Source: Maratus speciosus (Eukaryota > Arthropoda > Arachnida > Araneae > Salticidae). Taken from it: 64,000 nucleotides of DNA. The translations under genes were made by a program, and so were the position numbers. Positions 10,536 to 20,237 of the stretch are shown in pieces (the stretch's first letter is position 1; each line of letters opens with the position of its first letter). The stretch is taken from NCBI GenBank assembly GCA_963932465.1, contig OZ010787.1, forward strand, positions 15,860,926 through 15,924,925, written 5' to 3'. The notes beneath the pieces are model-generated. The model was given only the letters and a program-made list of their open reading frames with translations. It was not told where the DNA came from and did no database searches.

Positions 10536-11185
10536 TTTTCATTTTTTAACGAAATTTTTTTTTAAAGTGTAGTCATTCATTTCCTTATTATTAGACCACA
10601 AAATGTAAATTATAATTTACATTTTCACCATTTATTTTACCGTGTATGAAAAAAATAAATTCCAAATTTTTGTAAAACCCTTACGTGATAGAAAATTTCT
10701 AATAGCAGATTCGGATTCTACATGCAAAAATACATAAAAAAATGTTTATTAGAAATCAAATACAAAATTCCTGTTGACTAGTGTAACTAAAGTATCACAC
10801 TTGTGGGCAATCTAGTGCTTTTATTGATGCAATAGAAAGAAAACTATAATTTTATTCTTTCCAATGTTCTATGTAAATTCATAGGGATTAACTTGAAATT
10901 TGATCTAATCTGCATGTTAAAACGGTACCAAAATTTTTATGACAAATATCATCTGCATATTAAAACTAATATCAACATTTTAATTTTGCATTGAAAAATT
11001 ATTTACCTTGATATAATGTTCTATGTAATGCATACAGAAATAAAATATAGAATTTGATGAACTTGAAATAACTAGTATAATATAAATAAATATTAATTGA
11101 TGAAAAAAAATATTATTTGAATAATAAAAATGCAATTTTTTTAGTTTTAGTATAATTATATTAAAATAATTATGTTTTACTTTTT
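10536..11185. other. AT-rich, no gene recognised
   Basis: No frame, RNA gene or element end identified. Confidence 0.6.
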
Positions 11186-11692
11186 ACCCGGCTAAAAAGA
11201 AGGGTTATGTGTTTCACGCGTATCTGGGTATGTGGATTTCTTTATACACTCGAAACATCCCAACGGCTGGATGGATTTTAATGAATGAGGTCTCTATCCA
11301 TTCGTTTTAATCTTCCGATGGTTATAGGCTAGGTTTTGTTTTTATAAATTCAAAATGGCGGTTGAGACGAAAAAAAATTTTTACGCACCCTATTGAGTGA
11401 CATATCATTGGATAGGTCTTTCAAAATGAAGATGATGTTTCATTGACTGTTTTACAGTCAGAAGCTCCGTTTAAATATTACACAACCTGGAAGTTGTATA
11501 GGTAGGATCTTTAGATTTACTGCAACTCTAACCACCATTGACATCTATAGGTCTCATCAAAACAGTGTTTATAGATAGGAGCTAACAATTAAACGCAACT
11601 TAAAAGTCATCAATACAAGTAAATAAAAAAATAGGTATTAATTAATTCGGTTTTTACGCAGTCGGGTTTTTTGATTTTTTAAATTTAAATTT
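11186..11692 (+). repeat. dispersed repeat, about 0.5 kb (inverted copy at 25117-25685)
   Basis: Begins ACCCGGCTAAAAAGAAGGG and ends near ACGCAGTCGGGTTTTTTGAT. The whole length aligns with the reverse complement of 25117-25685, sharing TTCACGCGTATCTGGGTATG, CCCAACGGCTGGATGGATTT and ACGGAGCTTCTGA-type segments. The outer bases ACCCG...CGGGT are inverted, which suggests a non-autonomous DNA transposon, but the target duplication is obscured by T-runs. It encodes nothing. Confidence 0.8.
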
Positions 11693-12815
11693 TATTTGTA
11701 ACAAATATTTTTATATATAGCACAAAAAATTGCTTTCGTAATACTTTGAATTAACATTCCGACAAGTTATTAATTTAGAATACAATAAATAGTTGTTTTT
11801 AAATAAACATTCAGTGGAATAATGCTGAAATGGGGGGGGGGGGGGGTCGGTAACATGAGGGTGCCTGGGGTTCAATCTTAAGCAACATGATCCATTTATC
11901 CCAATTTTCAAATGATTTTTCCTATTCAGAATCAATGCAATTTCAAGCCTTTTTTTAAAAGTCCATTGGTAATAGCCATTCCTCCGGCAGGTTTCGCGAT
12001 ATTTAAGCTTTTCTATAAGTCAGCAAGTTACATCAGTTGAAACATTTTTCTTTTCACAGTGTGATCAAAAGTAAGGCGATCAATTAATTCGATAGCTAAT
12101 CGGAGTGCGGTTCGCATTCTACAACATGTCAAAGATTTTAAAAAAATCACCGAGACATTGCAATGCATGGTTTAGTTTTTTGAAAATGTGAAAATTTTCT
12201 CACTTTTAAAAAAGACGTGAATCAACAAGTGTTAAATCTTATAAACAACTTCTTTTTTTAATAATTAGTGTGTGCAAACTGAATTATTGAGTCTCATTAG
12301 TAGACTGTGAAATTGAAAGTGGTAGAAAATTTGTTTTATATTATGTTAACAATGATTCGGAATCGAAGCATTAGACAAAATTTAAAACAGACAAAAAAAA
12401 ATAACAACGAAGGAACGCCAAAACCCAGCAATGTTGCCAGTTGGGCAGATTTTTATTTCGACATTGCTTGATTGCTATCACTATTTCGAAATAATATTCA
12501 CCTTCAATTGAAGTAATATTCACCTTGTTTAATTTGTCATTAAACCTTTCATTAAATTTCTAATTCCAAAAGAGTGAAAGAAATAAAGCTTTCGGAATAT
12601 AATGGCAACACTGAAACCCAGTAACTCAAACTAGGCACAGAAAGACAATACAGCAATTTGAGGTAACTGATAGCATAGAAAATCGTCCGCGCAGTGGCAT
12701 GGTTGTTGTCTGACGTTGTCTAAGAGGTTATTATCTGAAATGAATGTTCTTTACACACAATCACCCACCGCCCTATGCTTTAGATGTAAAATTGTAAGAA
12801 ATACGGCGATACTAA
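11693..12815. other. no gene recognised; G-run present
   Basis: Contains a run of about 15 G at 11832-11846 and otherwise AT-rich sequence. Slightly GC-richer sequence around 12640-12800 has no identifiable product. Confidence 0.55.
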
Positions 12816-13094
12816 CATGAACATAGAATAAAGTAAGACTTCTAATGAGATAGGCTTTGGAAGAAGAAAATCGTTTCTTGAAAAATACGCGATATAGATG
12901 GCACCATACAGCACGGTTCTACTCCGTTCGTCTGCTTCTAACAATAATCTGATTGATCATTGCGAACCAGCCAATGAACGTTGTCCACTAGAGACTCTCT
13001 CTATTCACGGTTCTACGCTGGCTGTCTTGATTATTCGAAAGTGGCACTCGATATTAACACTATTTACTTGGAAGTCCTCTATTCTATGTTCATG
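12816..13094. mobile_element. 279 bp inverted-repeat element (MITE candidate)
   Basis: The left end is CATGAACATAGAATAAAG followed by TAAGACTTC. The complement of the right end is CATGAACATAGAATAGAG followed by GACTTCC. The interior is less AT-rich than its surroundings and holds a 65-codon open frame with no recognised similarity. No clear target duplication is seen, so the superfamily is undetermined. Confidence 0.5.
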
Positions 13095-13474
13095 AATACA
13101 GAGAACTAAATAGTATCTTTCGAGTTATGCATGGCATTTTGAAAATGTGTACAGTCCTGGAAAAAACGTGATCATCCCTAACTAGCTTTGTAAAAATTTA
13201 TAGTAGAAAAATGATTGCAATACCAACCGATTGAGAATTACTTTTAGTACCATATACACACATGTATATTAAATTTTTGGGACTATCTTTATATTAAAAC
13301 GAATTCTAACTTTGAATTAGTAACTAACTTTAAATTAATAAGCTAACTTTAGTAGTAATACCCAAATTTGACAAAAAAAAAAAAAAAATCACACACACAC
13401 ATCTCTGAATCAGTCAAATACAAATTTTAATTACAATCCACTTATTTTCTTCAGAATTATAGATTATTTTAAAA
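13095..13474. other. AT-rich, no gene recognised
   Basis: Includes an A-run followed by a short (CA)n at 13373-13401. Nothing else is recognised. Confidence 0.6.
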
Positions 13475-13549
13475 TACGAGGGTGTATCAATAAGTTTTTG
13501 CCTTTACATAGAAATAATTGAGTGAAATTTATGAAATTGCTACATTGTA

Positions 13550-13620
13550 TTAGTCCTTTTCTATATAGTCACCGTGCGCAGTAATACATTTCTGCAAGTA
13601 GTATTTCAAAGAGAGGGGTA
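13550..13620 (-). pseudogene. mariner transposase C-terminal fragment, left arm
   Basis: The minus strand encodes LKYYLQKCITAHGDYIEKD followed by a stop at 13550-13552. This matches the conserved end of mariner transposases, where a R/K-W-x-K-C-I-x-x-x-G-D-Y-x-E/K motif closes the protein. The catalytic domain is absent. The fragment is mirrored in the right arm at 14596-14658. Confidence 0.7.
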
Positions 13621-14442
13621 GCCCCCGGGAGGCATGAATGATGTCTGTAAAACTAGAAAAGTGCCCCTCGGAGGGCAAATTGTTGGAGTTTAAGTGGCCT
13701 ATTAAGCCAAAAGCACTCCATTCTCGATAGCAGGAATTCGCTGTCTCATATTTAAACAATTAGAAAAAATCTCTTGTGGCTATGCTGCTTTTTGAAGTGG
13801 AAATAGGTAAAATGCGCTTACCTGAGATTCATCAATATCGCGATGACTCGACAAACTTCATCGGGGTGGCCAGGGATCTGCTTGATAGGTAATATCGCTT
13901 TATCCTTGTATTTAGTGCTTAGATATGATTTTATTTAAAAACACTATTGTGTGAAATAACACCTTGACGGCGTATCCATTTGGTGCTGAAAGATAAAATC
14001 TATTAATATGTGTTTATGACGAAAAGAACGACTCGATTCTGCACTTAAAACATTGTATATTGACATTTTGGAGTACTTGTGTTATCGGAGCTGCTACATT
14101 ATTAAGGGTGAGAAAGAGAGTAATACAGAAAGCTGCAGGAAACATATATTCGCAGCGTAGAAAAAAATATATAATAATTAAAGACGTCTGGCAAAAGTCA
14201 AAGTGTTCAGATGTTCCTTTTAGTTACATATTAGTGGTGAAATCTTAGTCATTAGAACATATGCTTTAAAGAGTTACTCAAGTGGGCTGTAATAACACTC
14301 ATTATCAAATGCGGAAGTAAAAAAAGTAGTTCGTAAATTGGCTTGTTAAAATGATCTGTGTTTAGTAACAAGTTCTTTCTTTTCTTTTTTAATCACTTTT
14401 AGCAGTTGCCGAAAAACATCTGGGGAATTAAATTTAACACAA

Positions 14443-14556
14443 ATTGGGGGGAGGGGTCGGAAGGTGCATAGCATGAATAAATGGTCACAGACCTTTCCAA
14501 TAATATGCCACATGTGGGGGTCGGCAAAAGTTAGAAAAAGGCCCCCCCTTTGGGTC
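14443..14556 (-). repeat. single minisatellite unit, inverted relative to 18045-18760
   Basis: The complement contains AAAGGTCTGTGACCATTTAT, TGCCGACCCCCACATGTGG and related words. These match the roughly 110 bp units of the array at 18045-18760 in opposite orientation. It sits directly next to the right arm of the mariner-derived element, so sequence exchange between element types has occurred. Confidence 0.75.
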
Positions 14557-14595
14557 TACTATCGCGCTTCCTGGACTACATCCTACGCCCTCTCT

Positions 14596-14658
14596 TTGAA
14601 ATACCGCTTTCACAAATGTGTTATGGCGCACACTGACTATATAGAAAAGGACTCATAA
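14596..14658 (+). pseudogene. mariner transposase C-terminal fragment, right arm
   Basis: The plus strand encodes KYRFHKCVMAHTDYIEKDS followed by a stop, clearly the same protein end as 13550-13620 on the other strand. The two copies differ at several residues, so they have diverged since the duplication or come from different copies. Confidence 0.7.
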
Positions 14659-14728
14659 AGTGTAGCAATTTCTTAAATTTCACCCAACTATTTCTATGTG
14701 AGGGCAAAAACTTATTGATACACCCTTG

Positions 14729-16800
14729 TAAGCAGATTTCAGAGGTTATAATCAAATTGATAACCTATAATATGAAGTTGAGGTACGGCTGAATAACCAT
14801 GAATGTTGAAAAGAACGAAAATACTGTTAAGGAATTAGTATGATATCAAAACTCGTGCACTATTTTACGCTGAAAAATAAATGTTTGTGTGTTAAATTGC
14901 AGAATAAAAGATCGAAAATAGCAGTTTAATTTCACATATAGTCAAAAGCATCATAAGTGGGTGTTACTTTTCGAAAAATGAAAACTGCAGGGTCACGGGC
15001 CTGTTTCACTGTGCTCTCCCCCCCCCCTATAAAGATTATCTCGTTATATATGTTTACATTCCATCCCCCCCCCCCAGACAGATTCAATTAAAATTCTGTT
15101 TAATAACTTATTTATTTTGTGCACTATAGTCAAACAGTGCAGCCCCTAAACTAAATTCAACATTTAAAAACTAAATCGATTGTATTAACAGCCCTTCACA
15201 TTTAAATTAAATTATTCTAAGTACTCATCTCATTAATAAAATAAAATCAGTGAATCACTCTCCATTTTCACTTTCTGATTCTTTCACACATACGATTTAA
15301 CCTTGTACAAAATTCGTTACGGCTGTCTGTTAGTTTCAAAAGCATTTTAATTTCGGTCATTTCCTTATTTGGGCATGAATATAACTCATCATTTAAAATC
15401 CCTTTACATGCAATCTATTTATTAGAATTATCTTCGCTTCACACCCTTTTGTTCAGATGTATGGCAATTCTGCATTTTTGTGGTAAAGCGGTTCATCTTT
15501 GATCTAACATCTGGTCTAGAAAAATACATTCTCATGCTTTTTAGCCTAACGAATTCGGTCTGTTACTATGCCCTTTCCAGATAACATTTTTTATTTTTTT
15601 TTAACCGCAGCTGTATCGATGTACAGATTAGTCTGCGGCTATCATGACTCAGGAATGTATGTAGCCCACAATCTGCCCTCCCCCTACACAATTAATATGG
15701 TAGAAGCCTACCGTATGTTTTTGGCGAACATACCAGCCAATGTTTTTCTTTGCCTCTTGTGCATGGCGCAAAAATACTTTTAGATTGGCGATATTGTAGT
15801 CCGCCAAGCAAGAAAGTTGTAACTGTATATTCAACACATTGCTGCTCTGTCTCTAGCCTCGTGATGACGTCTTAAAAGAGGCTCCTTATTGCTTTCCCCC
15901 TGTACCTCTCCCTTCGACTTTCATCATGAAAATAAACAAACTCTTCGTTTACTCAAATTGGAGTTTTTTTTTAATAGGACCTGGTGTTTAAAATCTCTTG
16001 TCAACACAAAAAACGGCCATCTCTTTACTAGCAAAAAAAGTCTTCATACCCCCCACACACAAACACTCCCACCCGTTTTTTTCTCCTAAGCGTCAAGAGG
16101 TTGGTGGCAAGAGTACCGGGCGCTGTCAAGCAGATTGTAACAGTGGTTCCAGTTTGGAAAGTCTCATCTTCTTTACTATTTAAGTACGGTCCCCTAATGC
16201 ATAAACTTTATACCCTACACTTTATACTTAAATTTTATATTATAAAAAAAATAGGCCCTTTTAGTGGTTTCCATTTGAAGAAAGGCGTTAGCCTTCTTTT
16301 TGCAATTGTCTTATGGGATGTTTGGAATGATGTGTTCCCGAGCGAGCGTGTTTGAACAAAGCATGTATTTATTGTATTATTAGTAGGAGAAAAAAATGAT
16401 CGGAAGTAATTGATAACGCTCTTTCTAAATTCCAACTTGCTACATTCTAGCACATAAGCGAAGTCTTTTTCATTTGTAAAGATGTAAAACAAGCAAGCAG
16501 TTTTACTCAGGACTACGAAATTAAATTGCTTTTTTGGTTTTTAGATAAAAGAACAAAATCGTCAGAATTATAAAATGTCATCAATATGCGATGGCATCAA
16601 TTATGCGATCGGAATTGAAGATTTGAACCTAAAGTTGGGATATGACTCAGACAGAAGAGAGATTATTAGAAAGGCATACATATAACTCAAAATATAGATT
16701 TTAAAGGAAAGTTAAAAACGCTGTTCAATTCATTTGTACATGAATATTAATCCATGTAAATTTCAAGAAAATAGAAATGAGAATTAGGTTTTGAATTTGC
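14729..16800. other. no gene recognised; C-runs
   Basis: Two poly-C runs lie at about 15018-15026 and 15065-15076. The part at 15560-16150 is less AT-rich, but its open frames match nothing I know. No clear inverted repeats were seen. Confidence 0.5.
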
Positions 16801-16804
16801 CAGA

Positions 16805-17040
16805 AATATTCGCCCAGCAATGCTGGGTTTATTTGCGTCTCATGTTACGCCGCTAGAATGTGTGCTCATGAAGACTTCTCCATCTTGTGCTGCAGTAGCA
16901 GCCTTACCGACTTATATAAGTGAGAAATGCCAGGCTGGACCCTTGTGGTTTAGTGGTAGAACACTGGAGATCTATTCCAGGGACCCGGGTTCGATTCCCG
17001 GCTTGGACATTTTTCACTAAGTTGGTTTACGCTTTGTAGC
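16805..17040 (+). mobile_element. tRNA-derived repeat (SINE-like), single copy
   Basis: The core at about 16937-17009 has an A-box-like TGGTTTAGTGGTAGAAC, an anticodon-like stem CTGGA/TCCAG with a TCT loop, and a B box GGTTCGATTCC inside a paired CCGGG/CCCGG arm. The acceptor ends do not pair, so it is not a functional tRNA. The 110 bases upstream (CTCCATCTTGTGCTGCAGTA ... AGTGAGAAAT) and the downstream TTTTTCACTAAGTTGG also occur in the repeats at 47.9-48.7 kb. The repeat unit therefore has the tRNA-like part in its middle or 3' half rather than at its 5' end. Confidence 0.72.
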
Positions 17041-17589
17041 AATGTGATAATTCACATCATTAATATTCAATAAGTTTAAACAGTTTTAAATACCAACGGA
17101 GACCCTCTTATACGTTTCTAATATTAGCAGGTTTTTTAAGTTAAACGTTTAATGGCAGTTATCAAAGAAAAAGCTTTCCTCACTCAACAACTCAAAATTT
17201 AACACATTTATTAACTTCTTTTTAAATGGAAAAGCACGAAACTAGACGTGATTTGGAATCGTATAGCGTTTTTAATTTTTTGATAAATGTATTACATCTT
17301 AGGTTATAAGGGACTGCTCTCTCATGACATTTCTCTAGATGTGGCATTTTGAAATCCGATTCAAAAACGGCAATTTTGAGTGTATTTTTAAAAATACCAT
17401 GTCTTTATTAAAAAATACATTGGGGAACAGAATCTAAAAACGAAAAAAAGAAACTTCCGGGCAAAAAGAGCACAAATTCGATTTCGTTTTCGAGGTCCGA
17501 TCGCGAATTAGTCGAAATTAGGAAACCTAACAAACCGATCGATTTTAAAATTTCAGATATTTTATGAAAACACCTACAAATTTTAAATA
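17041..17589. other. no gene recognised
   Basis: AT-rich sequence. The right part may already belong to the Helitron that ends at 18983, whose 5' end was not located. Confidence 0.5.
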
Positions 17590-18983
17590 AGTGGGGGGAG
17601 TTGGATTTCGGGAGAGGGGCAAATTTTTAAAATCGTAGCGTTTTATACAATAAATATAGTTTCAGATGCGGTTTTTTGAAGGATCCCTCAGCTAAATATT
17701 GTTGATTAAATATAAAATATTCAAAGAGAGGGGGGCAGGGTCTATTCAGGGGTTCGCGATAGTTGGCCTGAGCCACATTTAAAACTCTTTCCTGACCCTT
17801 CTTGTAATATTTCATCGGAAAGCCCTCGGACCACTGTTTCATATTATGATCCTTTATTTCCCCCTTCCTCCAGTTTCGCCCCCGGGAGCACTTTTCGAAC
17901 TTTTTTGTAATCGTAGCGTTTTCATAATTTTAGATCGGATTTTTTTTTTTTTTTTTTTTTACGGAGACCTCCAATAAATATTATTTATAATATATAAAAG
18001 TTTCAAAGATGGGGAGGGTGTATTCCGGGTGTCGCGATAGTAGTCTGCTCGAGAGGGGAACTTTTCTAAATTTTTCCGACAACCCTCATGTGATATATCG
18101 TTGGAAAGGCCTGTGGCCACTTATTCATGTCATGCACCTCCGTTGTTCTCCCCCCCCAAGGGGGCACTTTTCTAAATTTTGTCGACACCCCTCATCTGCT
18201 ATATCGATGGAAAGGACTGTGACTACTTATTGATGTTATGGCTCCCCCTGTGTCCCTCCCCCACTTCCCCCCAGTGGATGGCACTTTTATACATTTTGCC
18301 GACACCCCTCATGTGATATATCGTTGGAAAGCCCTATGACCACTTATTCCTATTATGCTTCTACCGTGTCCCTCCCCCCTTTCGCCCCCCTTGTCGGCAC
18401 TTTGCCGACATCCCTCGTGATATATCGTTGCAAAGACCTGTGACCACTTATTCATGTTATGCATCGCCGTTATCCTTACCCCCTGCCGTGATCTACTAAG
18501 CCTATTATTTGTTCGAGTGAATAATAAATGTTGTATATAATTGAAAAGCTGACAGATGCATTCATTTGTAGTTAGGGGCACTTTTCTAAATTTTGCCGAC
18601 ACCCCTAATTTGATGTGTCGTTGGAAAGGTCTGTGACGACTGATTTATATTATGCACCTCCTTATCCCTCCCCCCACTTTGCCCCCTCTCCGGGGGAATT
18701 TCTAATTTTTGCCGACATCCTTCATGTGACATAACGTTGGAAAGCCCTTGACGGCGGAATCAAAGATTTTTGCAGTGCGCGCGCAGCACGCCTGATATAC
18801 GGTGCCGTAGGCAACGGCGACCCGGTTCGAGATTGTTTTTTTTACAATATTTTGCAATGTGTATGCCTGATATACTGTGCGGTAGGCAGCGGGGACCAGA
18901 TCTGAGATTTCATATTACAAGATTTCATATAAATTAGTGGCCCCGATGAACGAAGGCGCCCGCTAGCGGGCAAAGACAGCTAG
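17590..18983 (+). mobile_element. Helitron-type element, 3' portion
   Basis: The 3' end shows a perfect palindrome GCCCGCTAGCGGGC (18958-18971), then 8 bases and CTAG (18980-18983) followed by T. A hairpin shortly before a CTRR end is the hallmark of Helitron 3' termini, which move by rolling-circle transposition. Upstream are two copies of a CCTGATATAC-to-GAGATT segment (about 18790-18850 and 18867-18910), a minisatellite (18045-18760), and an older 278 bp repeat (TCGTAGCGTTTT at 17633 and 17911). Internal minisatellites are common in Helitrons. No Rep/helicase frame is present, so it is non-autonomous. The left limit given is arbitrary. Confidence 0.75.
18045..18760 (+). repeat. minisatellite of 104-117 bp units inside the Helitron
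   Basis: Six units are recognised by the words CACTTTTCTAAATTTTGCCG, ATATATCGTTGGAAAG and CCACTTATTCATGTTATG. The CGTTGGAAAG anchor occurs at 18099, 18205 (one change), 18322, 18426 (one change), 18619 and 18735. The 193 bp step between the fourth and fifth reflects about 85 bp of unrelated sequence at 18490-18575. Each unit has a C-rich tract, making the array far more GC-rich than its surroundings. Confidence 0.88.
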
Positions 18984-19598
18984 TATGTTTAATAACGCTG
19001 GTCGGCAAAAAAAATAAAAGAAACCCCCCCTGCAAAACAGATATATAAACCGTGTAGGTCTAATATTCCTAAATCTAAATATGACATCTAGACTGCCTCA
19101 GTACGTAACATTTTTTCGACAATCAGTTTTATAATAATAACGAATAGTGAAGGGTGATAATTCTAATTTGCATTATTTTCAGTTAAAAAAATGTATTCAT
19201 GAAAAAATATATAGGTTTTTAATTATTTGAGTACTGCTGGATAAATTTAAACAGAAATTTATCTACCTCAAATCAAAATACCTAATTTAACAAAGTCCTT
19301 TTCAAAGCTTAACTAGTCTACTTTTTGCATTTGAATGAAAAGTGTGGCAATATACTACAATCCATGAAAATGTGTTAGGTATATATATATTAGGTAAAAT
19401 AGGTATATAATAACTTATAATTTAATTTTAATGTTTGTCCCATCTGCATCTCATTTGTGTTACCTCAAGAATATCACCATATGTTTTTTAAACAGATTTT
19501 GCTTTTGTAGTTAACAACAAAGCTTAAAGGATGCAATTTTGGTCCTTTTTATTTACATAAAAAAAGAATTGTGAAGCTACATACCGGTTACCTATATA
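18984..19598. other. AT-rich, no gene recognised
   Basis: Between the Helitron end and the Tc1 element. No frame or repeat identified. Confidence 0.6.
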
Positions 19599-19827
19599 CA
19601 GTGCGGACAAAAAAATTGCCTCAACTAAAAAAATATACCTGTTGCATTTTTAATCAGATTTTTTGCTTACTTAAAATTAATTAACTGCTTCAAAGCAACG
19701 TTTGGCATTACTGCACGCCACTATTGCATCATACAACATTTTTGAAGTAACGCATCAACCAGTTTTCATACATAGTGCTCCAAAATAAAAAAATGTCCAA
19801 TTTTCATGTTTTTTATGCTGTGAAAGC

Positions 19828-20199
19828 ATGGTTCCATACTTTCGATTGGTACGCCTTAAAAAATGTGTGGCAGTTGCTTTAAGCAAAGAAGGGTTTTCGA
19901 CAAGTGCGATCACCAAAATAATAGGATGCCATCAGCCTTCAATTACGAGGGCGAAAAATTGAAGCTTCAAACTGGTGATTTCGAGAGAATATCCTGATCA
20001 GGCCAAAAACATGGTAACTACAACGTCTGAAAATCGACATCTGAACCAAAAGTGTCTCCGTAATCGTCAGGCAAGTACTCTACATTTAAAATTTGAGTTT
20101 TAAAACGCCTGTGGAGTTCATATAGTGCATGAACTGTCCATTAACGGTTTACGTAATGTGGTCACCATGTTTATCGCTCCCCCAAAAAACCTTTACTTA

Positions 20200-20237
<38 letters not shown>

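Larger units (their letters stand above)
13477..14728. mobile_element. mariner-derived element with long inverted ends
   Basis: TA borders both ends (13475-13476 and 14729-14730). The left terminus reads CGAGGGTGTATCAATAAGTT and the complement of the right reads CAAGGGTGTATCAATAAGTT. Similarity continues for about 145 bp, through ATAGAAATA, GTCCTTTTCTATATAGTCA and TATTTCAAAGAGAGGG. Both arms encode, reading inward, the same C-terminal stretch of a mariner transposase. Both ends therefore derive from the 3' end of one ancestor rather than from its 5' and 3' ends. The interior contains unrelated sequence, including an inverted Helitron-type minisatellite unit (14443-14556). Confidence 0.82.

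Noticed and set aside
16937..17009. Functional tRNA gene (TCT anticodon)
   Set aside because: A and B boxes and T arm are good but the acceptor stem does not pair; sister copies with the same flanks show it is a repeat.
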